Part shown: one piece after another, positions 10,035-18,994 of the stretch
Position numbering within the stretch: position 1 is the first letter of the stretch
Layout of the letters: each line of letters starts with the position of its first letter
Notes under the pieces: generated by a model
What the model was told of the DNA's origin: nothing
The model's database searches: none
Seen by the model: only the letters and a program-made list of their open reading frames with translations
Translations under genes and position numbers: made by a program
NCBI GenBank assembly: GCA_019918135.1
Contig: WBZZ01004821.1
Location: 97,501 to 161,500 of the forward strand
Reading direction: 5' to 3'
Source: Paulinella micropora
Taxonomy: Eukaryota; Cercozoa; Imbricatea; Euglyphida; Paulinellidae
Length of the DNA: 64,000 nt

Positions 10035-10626
10035 GCTCGGATGGGGGGGGGGGCAAGTGAGTGAAGGGGAGAGGGGGGGAGCGCACGGCGCTCTCCCCCA
10101 GTGGCGTTTACCTGTCGGCAGGACAGACACCCTTGCTCCCCCCCTCAGAGCCTGTGGTACCCTCTTACCTCCCCGCAAACTCTGCTACCTTCACACTGCT
10201 CTGGCGCAAGCGCACCACCCCGAAACTCGCCAGGGATAACCACTACGGGTGGTAGGCGTGTGCTACTAGCAATGAGAGCGTGGGGGAAAAGGGGAGGAGC
10301 TAAGAAAGTACAGGGTCGGTCGGCAGGAACGCTAGGCTAGAAACAGACACTATCAGCCATCAGCAAAGGTCTTGGTGAGAGAAAAAGGCATCGCCGGCCA
10401 TCAGCAAGCTCCCCCCTTGCTTTTACTCTGGCTATCAATACGGTTTTCACACCCTTTCAGTGTTAACTATATATATATAATACCCATTCCAAGTGAAAGC
10501 AAAGCCTTAATAAGTACCCGTCGGAGTTGCCCCCGCTCTTCTCGTTAACTAATTTAATGTAAGCTACTGCTCACACGTTGCGACATGCAAGCGGCGCGAG
10601 CGTGCAGTCGCTCCCCTACTTCTTTA
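10035..10626. other. Convergent intergenic region, copy of 5803-6392
   Basis: Nearly base-for-base copy of 5803-6392, including the block beginning CTCTCCCCCAGTGGCGTTTACC, the TATATATATATAAT tract near 10470 and the sequence before the stop of the PKD/BspA gene. It marks the first part of the right-hand unit of the duplication. No gene is seen in it. Confidence 0.8.
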
Positions 10627-13074
10627 CTACAGAATGTATCCCCTGCACGTAAACTTTAGGATCAATCCCCACCCCCCAGTACTGTCCAAACGTGTAACTG
10701 TGACTGTCACTCTGTTAGGCGAGACATAGTTCGTTAAGGAAACCGAGAACGTGTCGCCGTAATAAGTACCCAGAGACGGATCCCAATTATCTCTGTTAAC
10801 AAAAGTAGGGCACTGGACGAGATAGAGATTATTAAAAGTGACAGTGAGTGAATTTGTGGTACTGGACCCGGGGGTAATGCTTTGGTCGCTGAGGGAAGGC
10901 GTCGCGGTGGTTGAGATGCTGGGAGATCTCGTTGGTGTCTGTGTGCTCGTGGGCGTTATGGTACGCGTCACGGAGATAGTCGGCGTCGCCGTCACGGAAA
11001 TGGTCGGTGTCACGGACGGTGTCACGGAAATGGTCGGTGTCACGGACGGTGTCACGGAAATGGTCGGTGTCACGGAGAGGGTGGGCATCGGCGTCACGGA
11101 GAGGGTGGGCATCACGGAAACTGTGGGTGTGCGCGTCACGGAGAGGGTGGGCGTCACGGAAATACTAGGCGTCACGGAAAGGGTGGGCGTCGCCGTCACA
11201 GAAATAGTGGATGTCACCGAAATGGTGGGCGTTCGTGTCAAGGAAATGGTCGCCGTCACCGAGGTGGTGGGAGTCACGGAAGCGGTGGCCGTCGCAGTCG
11301 CCGACTGTGTCGCCGAGGTGGTGGGTGTTACCGAGGTGCTGGGCGTCACGGAGCTGGTCGGCGTCACCGAGGTGCTGGGCGTGACTGAAACGGTCGGCGT
11401 CGCGGACCGTGTCGCCGAGGTGCTGGGTGTCACGGAGCTGGTCGGCGTCACCGAGGTGGTGGGCGTCACCGAGGTGCTGGGCGTCACCGACAAGGTTGGG
11501 GAGCTGGTGCGCGTCGCCGAGGTTGTCAGTGAAGGTGACGCGGTCGAGGTGGTCGAGGCGCCGGGCGATCGCGAAGGTGTGGGCGTCACTGACACGGTCG
11601 GTGTCACTGACACGGTCGGCGTCACGGAGGGTGTCACGGAGCTGGTGGGCGTCACGAAGCCGCTGGGCGTCACCGAGCCGCTGGGTATCACCGAGCCGCT
11701 GGGTGTCACGGAGCCGCTGGGCGTGGCCGAGCCGCTGGGCGTCCGGGTAGGGGTGACCGAGCCGCTGGGCGTCCGGGTAGGGGTGACCGAGCCGCTGGGC
11801 GTCCGCGTGGGCGTGACCGATTGCGACGGCGTCTCGGAGGGCAGCCAGGACTGGCACGCCAGCGGCGCTTGCCAGTTGGCGAGGTTCGACGACCGCACCA
11901 GGCGGAGCACTCCTGCGGCGTCAGCGCCACGGACCAACCGCTCAGGTTCTGGACCAACAGCGGCGCGTCGGCCAACAGGCTGGCGGTGTCCTGCAAGAGG
12001 TCGAGCTTCCAGCGCGACAAGTCCGCTCGCAACAAGGCTGCCCCGGAGAACAAGCCCGTGGCAAGCGTGACGCGCGGCAGCTCCCAGACGGCCAGGCCGG
12101 GGATGGCAGCCGCGCGCGTGCCCTTGAACAGCCACGATACGTCTGTTGCGCGCGACAGGTTCCAGCCGCTCACGTTGGCAAAGGACAGGCACGGCGAATT
12201 CGCGAACGTCGCGCGCAGCGTCTCGGCCGAGTCGGTTTGCAGGCCCGACACGTCGAAGCACGCGCCCGCTGACAGGCGGGCGAAGCTGAAGGCCAGGTTG
12301 CGCACACTGGACGTGTCGAGGCCGGCGAGGGGTGGCAGCGACACGAGTGACTCCTCGCCGTAGAAGTGGTAGCCCGTGCTGGGGGCCAGCTGCAGCCCAC
12401 CCCACTGGTGGATGCGCCGCAGCTCGACGCAACTTGTCAGCCCCTCGCGCCAGGCCGGCGTCATGGCCCAGTCTACGACGGGCCCGTGCACGACCACCGT
12501 GATTAGGCCGGCCACCGCGAACGTGTGCGTGCACGGCTCGGCATCGCTGCAGTTCTGGGCGGGCGTGCCATCGTTCCAGAACACCCAGAACACCCAGAAA
12601 GGGGAGCCGCCCCCCTGCGCTAGGCGGCGGCGGCGGGCGGCCGTGCCATTGCCGTAGATGGCACTCCCTGCCGGCAGCGTCCAGGCGTCCCCGCCCGCCG
12701 GCACCCAGAGGTCCAGAACCAAGTCTGGGGCACGGGCAAGGCGCTTCGGCTGGCACTCGGGGTGATACTCGGCGTGGCATAGGGCGTGGCGCTCCGGCTG
12801 GTGCTGGGCGTGGCACTGGCGGTCACGCTCCGCGTGGCGCTTCGCGTGGCGCTCTGGCTGGCACTCGGGGTGCTACTCGACGTGGCGCTGCGCATGGCAT
12901 AGGGCGTCACATAGGGCGTGGCACTTCGGCTGGTGCTGGAGGTAACGCTCGGCGTAGCACTATGGCTGGCGCTGGAGCTAACACTGGGCGTGGGCTCGCG
13001 CCACTCGTAGACAGCGACACAGTAAGGCCGGGCGGAGGCAAGAAGCAGGCGGCTAGCAACAGCACTACGTACAT
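10627..13074 (-). CDS. Secreted PKD + BspA-repeat protein with Ser/Thr/Pro stalk (copy B), frame broken
   Basis: Paralogue of the gene at 6393-8918 with the same order of parts: signal peptide from the ATG at 13074 (MYVVLLLAACFLPPP), PKD-like module (FWNDGTPAQNC...CTHTFAVAG), BspA-type repeats (LDTSSVRNLAFSFARL, WNLSRATDVSWLFKG), SVTPT stalk, and a C-terminal ~80-residue domain ending CRGYIL. It differs in having an extra Ser/Thr/Pro insert (12735-12995) between signal peptide and PKD module, and a shorter stalk. The frame is broken about three times. The C-terminal domain is well conserved between A and B, which argues it is functional. Predicted extracellular, non-anchored. Its right neighbour on the same strand is the seven-helix membrane protein. 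Confidence 0.7.
10950..11815. repeat. SVTPT stalk-coding tandem repeats, copy B
   Basis: Same unit family as 6700-7930 but about a third shorter and with its own unit order, including a run of GAGCCGCTGGGCGTC units near 11660-11810 that encode TPSGSVTP. The difference in length between copies A and B shows that the stalk expands and contracts. Confidence 0.9.
12735..12995. repeat. Ser/Thr/Pro-coding repeat insert (SATPS/SRSAT type)
   Basis: Units of about 24-30 bases based on GGCGTGGCGCT(C/T)xGGCTGG encode SATPSxTSSTSRSATP on the minus strand. The insert lies between the signal peptide and the PKD module of copy B and is absent from copy A. The unit type matches the array at the right end of the window (63655-64000) better than the SVTPT stalk of A and B, so it may have come from a gene of that type. 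Confidence 0.75.
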
Positions 13075-13135
13075 GGCGGGCCGCTAAGCCGGCACCAGAC
13101 GCAAAGCCAGGCCCTGTCCCCTTCCTCGGTTTGAT

Positions 13136-13158
13136 TTGGCAGAGTTTAAAGAGGGGGG
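13136..13158 (-). promoter_or_regulatory. Conserved upstream element of PKD/BspA gene B
   Basis: Minus-strand CCCTCTTTAAACTCTGCC about 65 bases before the ATG at 13074, matching the element at 8976-8998. It may hold a TATA-like TTTAAA. Support is conservation between two recent copies only. Confidence 0.35.
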
Positions 13159-13394
13159 AAGTAGAAGGCCCCCCCCGCACGCGTAACCTCGCCCCCCCCG
13201 GCGGAAGGGATGGGGGGGGGGAGAGGGGAGAGAGACGTCCGTGGAGGCGGGGGGGGGGGGGGGGAGCGTAGTGGTGCGTGCTGCGTGGGCTCGAATTTTA
13301 ATGAGTCAGGACGGCGCTCGGCCGGGCGCCCGGCGCGCGATCTGCCGTGGCTGCTCCTGCGGGGCAGAGCCCACGCCCCTAGCCTACTCGAGTG

Positions 13395-13437
<43 letters not shown>

Positions 13438-13483
13438 AAGAGCGCGTGCACAGGAGGGGGGGGAGCGGGGGGGGCGCCTAGGC

Positions 13484-15998
13484 TTACGCCGGCAGCGCCT
13501 GGGGGGGCGGCGCGTGGGGCCTGGGCTGGGCCGCGCCGCGCAGGAGCTGGATGAGGGAGTGCCGCTTGGAGGTCCTGGGCCGCGCGGGCCGCGCGGCCCG
13601 CGGTGGCTGCGCCGCGACGGACAGCCCGCCCGCGTGGGCTACGAGCCCGTACTCGGTCGAGTCCTCTAGCTGCGTGAAGCTCTGCTGCAGGTAGGGCCGC
13701 CAGGTCGCGAGTTCGGGGCAGAGAGCCAACTCCTGCTCCCAGCAGGCGGACTCGTCGGCCGCGCGCCGCATGGCCTCGTGCAGCGCCACGACGAAGCGGG
13801 CCAGCATGGGGGGCGGCAGGCAGTCGCGCAGCTGCGGCAGCAGCTCGCCCCACGTGACCTGGCCCTCGGGCGACGCCGACGCGCACTCGTCGGGGAACAG
13901 GGCGCGCAGCCCCTGCTCGCCGTGCAACGAGTACAGCAGCCACAGGTCCCGCTCGGGCTGGCCCTGCTGCAGGCGCTGGAGCTTGCGGGGCAGGCCGGCA
14001 CTGCAGGCCACCACTGTCTCGGCGTAGGGGATGGAGCGGGCAGCGCGGGTCGGCGTGCCAGACCCCCTCCCCCTCGGGGCGGGCGCGCTCCCACACGGCC
14101 TCCAGCCACCGGCCGAGCCACTGCGGGGCGCCCAGGGGGCCGAGCAGGGCCGCCAGGGCCGACGAGCCGTCCAGCGGGCGCCGGCCGCGGCCGTCCGCGG
14201 GCGCCGCCCCGGCCACGGCGGGGGTTTCCTCGCGCAGCCGCGGGTCCACGACCACGAGCCAGCCTGCCACGAGGAGCGCTAGCAGCACCTTGCCCAACGG
14301 GTGATCCTCGTCCTGCCACAGGCCGGCGGGCGCGCCCCGTGTCCGGCCGGCCGGGGCGCTCCGCAGGGCCCCGCCGTGCAGCAGCTGCCGCAGCAGCAGG
14401 CACAACAAGGGGTCCAGGCGCAGGCGCCGGGGCGCCGTGTCCGCGCCGGGCTGGTACACGACGAGCGCGCGCGGCAGGAAGCCGCCCGCCCCGCGCGGAT
14501 CGGCGCCGCGGGCCCGGGCGAGCAAGGCCAGGAAGAGCAGCGACGACGTGCAGGCCGAGTGCCGCGCCAGAAAGTCGGTGAGCCCGGACGCGGCCAGCCA
14601 CACGCCCACGAGGCCCTCGGACTCGGCCGACGGCAGCCGCAGCAGGCTCTGCAGGTCCGAGTACAGCCCGCGCTGCAGGGGCAGCAGGTCGGAGGGCGCC
14701 TCGCGGTCGAGCCAGAACACGAGCAACAACTCGAGCAGGCACACCCGCAGCTCCACGCCCGCGTACAGCGTGTCTAGCGGCAAGAGCAGGCGGGTGTCGT
14801 CCCACTGCACGTCCAGGCCGGCCCACCAGCCGCGCAGGGCCGGCAGCGCCGGGTCGGGGCCGCGCTTGGCGCCCGGGGGGCCCTGGCGCTGCAGGCGCCA
14901 CAACTTGAGCTCTAGCTCACGCGCGCTGTCGGACGCGCGGGGCGCTCCCCCCCCGGGCCCGCCCGCCGCGCAGCAGCCGCCCACCAGCACCCCGGCCGGC
15001 AGCGGGCCCGCGAGCGCGGCGCGCCAGTCGAGCGCGTGCCGCTGCTGCGCAGCGGCCACGGCCCGGGCGGCTTCTTCGCCCGCCAGCAGCACCTCGGTGG
15101 CGCCCGCGCCGGGGGCCCCCCCTTCCGCCGCCCGCTGCAGGAACTCGGCCAGGAGCTTCTCCCAGTCGCTGCCACGCTGCACCTCGGACAGCTGCAGCCG
15201 CGTGGCCCCCTCCGCCTGGATCGTGTCCTCGCAGCGCGCGGCCTCGTGCTTGCCCGGCTGCGACGCCCACAGCGCGGCCGGCACTAGGTGCGCCACCACC
15301 CAGGCCAGCGCGGCCAGGCTCAGCAGCCGGCTGGTCAGGGACACGTAGGCCAGCTCCTCCTGGACCTCGGGGCTGTGCGCCAGGGGGGCGAGCACCAGCA
15401 GCAGCGACTGGCCCAGGTTGCAGACCCAGGACACGCGCACGCGCCACGGGCAGTGTTGCACGCCCGTCACGTACGCCAGCAGCTGGGCCAGCCACACCCA
15501 CAGGTCGACCGCATCTACGACCAGGACCCACGCCGCCGCGCCGGGCAGGCTGGACACCGCGGCCAGCACCGTGCCCAACGCCAGCGCGCCCACGCCCAAC
15601 ACCGGCACCGCCGGGTGCCAACCGAGCAGCCAGGCGGGCAGCGGCTGGTGGTACACGCAACCCAGCTGCAGCAGGTACGACTGCAGCAGGCAGGCGCCCA
15701 GGCGCGTGTAGGCCCAGCCGCCCAGCAGCCAGGCGTACGTGCGTCCGATCTCGCCCGCGGGCCAGGCGCCCCCCCGTCCGGCCCCGCAGGCCAGGTCTAC
15801 ACACAGCCAGCGCTGGCCCGCCAGCCAGCACGCCTGCGCCAGGCACTGCAGGGCCCACCACCCGGCGCTGAGCTTGTACACCAGGGCCCGCACGTGCCGC
15901 GGCGACCGTTGGTGCGCCGCGTACACGCAGCCGAGGACCAGCGTCGCCACCGACCACACCAGCGCGCTGTGGACTAGGCACTCCTGGAAGGGGGCCAT
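13484..15998 (-). CDS. Seven-helix membrane protein with long cytosolic tail, frame broken
   Basis: From the ATG at 15998 (MAPFQECLVHSALVW; a second in-frame ATG lies at 16052) the first ~270 residues contain seven hydrophobic segments, among them VWSVATLVLGCVYAA, YKLSAGWWALQCLAQACWL, AVPVLGVGALALGTVLAA, AAWVLVVDAVDLWVWLAQLL and LLSLAALAWVVAHLVPAAL. About 560 residues without helices follow, with a Leu-rich helical block (LLELLLVFWLDREAP) and a conserved end (TSKRHSLIQLL). Seven helices followed by a helical cytosolic domain recalls 7TM-RGS proteins, but I cannot confirm an RGS fold. The frame is broken about once, in the second half. A partial copy of the last 150 residues lies at 9332-9805. 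Divergently placed from the gene at 16319. Confidence 0.65.
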
Positions 15999-16318
15999 GG
16001 GCACCGGCACGGGATGAGGCTCGCTCGGGTTATGCGGGGCTCCCGACACCATCCTCTGTTTGGGTTTACCCAGCGCGGGCGGACGGGCGCCTGCCGGACA
16101 AGGGCCGGTGGCCCGGGGGAGGGAGAGGAGAAAAAAGGAGGCCCCCCGCGCACCCCCTTCTCGCTCCCCCCTCCGAGGACGGGCGAGGGAGAAGGGGGGG
16201 AGGGGAGAGGCGGCCGCCCGCCTCCCCCCTTTCTCCCTCCCCGGCACGCCCTGGCTCGCAGGAGGTAGGACCACCGCCGGTTCGCTTACCCAAAACTGCA
16301 CTCTTAAGAGCAGGGCTA

Positions 16319-17058
16319 TGGCAGATACGCCCCCCAAGAGAGCGAACCTAGCGGCACACTCACCGGCCGAAACATGTATCTATTGCCTGGACTGCGCACC
16401 CGATGAACGAAAACGGCTTGCACCTTGTTACATCGGCAAGCTGTGCCAACTGCAGAGTGCATTTGGTAAGCGAACCGTTGTTTGCCTCTACCCGCAAACA
16501 CAGAACCCCCTCCAAGCAGACCTAGCTGCTCTAAGACTGATGGGTGAGACGTTAGAGCGCGACGCAGCGCCAGGCTTAGAAGTAGTGGCGGTGGTCGGTC
16601 TAAGCCAGGCCGCTGACGGGCCTGGAATTGTTGCGCGGGCAGCCAGCAGACTCTTCGACTACACCGACACGTATGTGAAGCAGTCTACGGATAGTGTTCT
16701 AGCCAAGTACCGCGTGCTTACGCGGGACTGCCCAGGCCAGCGGGCCCGCGACGGCCAGGTTGCGGGCGTTGTAGAACAGGTGGCTGGCGTTGCGCAGCGA
16801 GCTGGTGTTGAGCGACTCGAGCCCGGGGACGACTTCGGCGTCCGTGCCTGCCAGCAGGAACTGGGCCTCTTCTACCAGCCCGGTATCGGAGCCGCGCAGG
16901 TCTACGCGCAGGCAAGGCGAGTAGGCAAAGGCGCCCTCCAGGCTGCGAGCGGCTTCCGTGCTCAGCCCCGCCAGCTCCTGGCAGAGGCGTGGCAGCTGCG
17001 CCCACGACCAGGCAAAGCTCCGCACACCGGCGGTGGCCAGGCCGGTCAGCGGGGGTAG
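16319..17058 (+). CDS. Unrecognised Cys-containing protein, apparently truncated and fused to antisense sequence
   Basis: From the ATG at 16319 the protein begins MADTPPKRANLAAHSPAETC, then IYCLDCAPDERK and a hydrophobic strand LEVVAVVGLS followed by IVARAASRLFDY. The gene at 31204-31788 has the same layout (MAEQGPPKRLKAA, CALCFDC, LQVVIVATGT, LAEQAAKRLWIF), so the two are paralogues. Similarity ends near 16730; beyond this the frame, although open to 17058, only reads the antisense of the PKD/BspA gene on the other strand. The true protein is about 135 residues plus a non-homologous tail. The conserved CxxC pairs suggest a small zinc site. Function unknown. Confidence 0.55.
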
Positions 17059-17607
17059 GTATTCCAGGCCGTCGGCGCGCCAAAAGTGGTGGCCGCGCGA
17101 CTCGTGCAGCCGCAGCCCTCCCCACCGCTCGATGCGCAGCAGCCGCGCAGCATTCGCTCCCGCGCCCGCCTGCGCCCGCCGCCAGTCTTCGTCCATGGAC
17201 CAGCCCTGCAGCGCCGCGGCACTAGCCGTCACGGTGTAGTTCCCCGGCCGCTGGTACACGTGCGTGCAACCGAAGCGTTGCGTGCCGGGGCACGGCTGCG
17301 CGGCAGTTCCGTCACCCCACCAGACCCAACCGGTGGCTGTCCCCTGCTGCATGGCGCGGCGGCCAACCGCCGGCGCGTCGCTTCCGGTAGGTAGCACAAA
17401 CACCGACTGCGCGGTGGTGACTTGCAGGACTAGCAAGCCCCCCGCGGGGTCCGGCGGGCCCGAGCTCGGCTGCGTTCCCTCCAGCGCCACTGTGCAGTAG
17501 CCAGCCGCGACGGCGGCCAGGGCCATAAACCACGGCCAGCTTGCGCCAGGACCCCTGGCTAAAGAGCCGGCGGAATGAGCTCCCCCCAGAGAGAAAAGCC
17601 GGTCCAT
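16699..17607 (-). CDS. PKD + BspA-type secreted protein, C-terminally truncated (copy C)
   Basis: Start ATG at 17607 (MDRLFSLGGAHSAG) with a hydrophobic segment WPWFMALAAVAAGYCTVAL acting as signal. Then come a PKD-like module (WGDGTAAQPC...CTHVYQRPGNYTVTA), the family linker (LLRIERWGGLRLHESRGHHF) and BspA-type repeats (LATAGVRSFAWSWAQL, LNTSSLRNASHLFYNA). The relatives at 18995-26687 continue for several hundred residues after this point, but here the frame stops soon after PLAW, at the place where the opposite-strand gene loses its own similarity. About 300 residues. The head domains look intact, so a short secreted protein could still be made. Confidence 0.65.
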   Translation of the reverse strand: MDRLFSLGGAHSAGSLARGPGASWPWFMALAAVAAGYCTVALEGTQPSSGPPDPAGGLLVLQVTTAQSVFVLPTGSDAPAVGRRAMQQGTATGWVWWGDGTAAQPCPGTQRFGCTHVYQRPGNYTVTASAAALQGWSMDEDWRRAQAGAGANAARLLRIERWGGLRLHESRGHHFWRADGLEYLPPLTGLATAGVRSFAWSWAQLPRLCQELAGLSTEAARSLEGAFAYSPCLRVDLRGSDTGLVEEAQFLLAGTDAEVVPGLESLNTSSLRNASHLFYNARNLAVAGPLAWAVPRKHAVLG

Positions 17608-18300
17608 TCGTATTACTAGAAGCAACCGAGCCGTTCTTGCTCCCCGTTGCTGGCACACGCACCAGGCGCGGCCGGTCCGCCTTCCCTGCCCCCCCCCTTC
17701 CGCTCCCCTGCCTGCCCCCCTGCCCGCGCCCTCGTGCCTCCGCACCACTCTTTCCCCCCTCCTTCCGGCGCGTCAGCTGTCCCTGCCCACAGCCGCGAGC
17801 TGCGGGGGGGCGGGCTCGACGAGCTAGGCAGCGCTTCCAGCCGGGGTGCGCCGCTAGCCGGGCTGAATGCGCACGCTTTCGCTGCCGTCCGGAGCTGCGG
17901 GCACAGTTGTGGGACAGGGGCCGACCCCCCAGGGGCGGGCGGCGCCGGTCCGTCCCCTGACGCAAGTGGCGCACGAGAGCGTGTTTATTAGAAGCCACGG
18001 ATCCCACCGCGCATCAGTGGTTTCAACGCAGCGAGGTCAGTGTCGTTTTGCCTAGCCACTGCCCGTCCTAGGGACAGAGCTGCCGTGCTCCCCGCGCATG
18101 TAGCCGGTACACAGACCCGGCTGGCTAACCGGGCGGCCACTATCTACTGAGTGTGTGTGTGTGTGTTTACATTGGAACGAGAGCCTCGGGCAGCCGCGCA
18201 CAATAAGAACGCAAGCGTTCTTGGCGGTCTTAGGCCTGGCGGTCCCGGGCGGCCAGTGCTACACGGCCAGTGGCTATCCCCGGGACGGGTGCACCCACCG
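17608..18300. other. Intergenic, no convincing gene
   Basis: C-rich and G-rich stretches with a short (GT)n run near 18150-18165. A plus-strand frame around 18190-18300 contains AFLAVLGLAVPGGQCY, which resembles a signal peptide, but it then runs into low-complexity and antisense sequence, so I do not call it. No RNA gene seen. Confidence 0.4.
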
Positions 18301-18309
18301 GACCGCGGA

Positions 18310-18591
18310 CTATGCGCAGTGGCGCAGGAAGCGGGCCAGGGGGGCAGGGCCGGCCTCCTGCTGCAGGGACACTAGCAGCAGGACCTTGGTCGCTTCGGGC
18401 ACCCGCCAGCAGAAGTGGTGCTCGCAGGCAGCCGGGTCGGCGCAGTCCAGGGCCTCACGGGCGCTCTGGAGCAACGCGGCCCAGGCGTCCGGCTCCAGGC
18501 TGGCTTGCAGGCGCCGCGCCCTGACCGCTAAGTGCCGAAGGGCCGTGCGGCCGCCGCCAGCGTCGGCCTGCATGAGTACCAGAGAAAACAC
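18310..18591 (-). CDS. Possible small gene or gene fragment, unrecognised
   Basis: A 93-residue minus-strand frame reads MFSLVLMQADAGGG, LQASLEPDAWAALLQSAREA, CEHHFCWRVPEATKVLLL and ends LARFLRHCA. Composition is protein-like and helical, and the start is a true ATG. It matches nothing I recognise and may be the remnant of a longer protein. It lies immediately beyond the 3' flank of the first tandem PKD/BspA unit. Confidence 0.3.
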   Translation of the reverse strand: MFSLVLMQADAGGGRTALRHLAVRARRLQASLEPDAWAALLQSAREALDCADPAACEHHFCWRVPEATKVLLLVSLQQEAGPAPLARFLRHCA

Positions 18592-18994
18592 ACTGGGGGT
18601 CCCGACGACGGCTTGTGAGAGGCCACGCGGTCGCCGGCACGGGCCGTGCCCCCGGGGGAGGGGGGCCTGCTCCCGGGTCGCGGGGAGGAGGCAGCGCGCT
18701 CCCCCTCCCTGCCGGCCGACCGCAGACTTCTTCGCCCCTGACGGTCGTCCGGCGCTGTCTGGTAGCGCCCCTCCCCCCCTGGGGGCGCCGGCGTATGGCT
18801 GTGCTGAGCCCTCAGCCTGTACCAGATTTCCTTACACTTTATGGAGACTGTGTTACGATGCTTCGGACGACGCACCCTTTTTTGATTTAAGCTTTTGCAT
18901 CAACCCGAGTCTGCTCTCGCGTCTCCCCGTGAGCAGCTCCGCTAGGGCGCAAGCAGCCCGCGCGCCGCGGCCGGTCCGCCACTAGCCATTACTG

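Noticed and set aside
10838-12070. 410-codon plus-strand VTE-repeat frame
   Set aside because: Same reason as for the copy at 6604: antisense shadow of the stalk of gene B.
18151-18300. Small secreted protein on the plus strand (AFLAVLGLAVPGGQCY)
   Set aside because: Only about 40 residues look like protein before the frame enters antisense and low-complexity sequence; no paralogue supports it.
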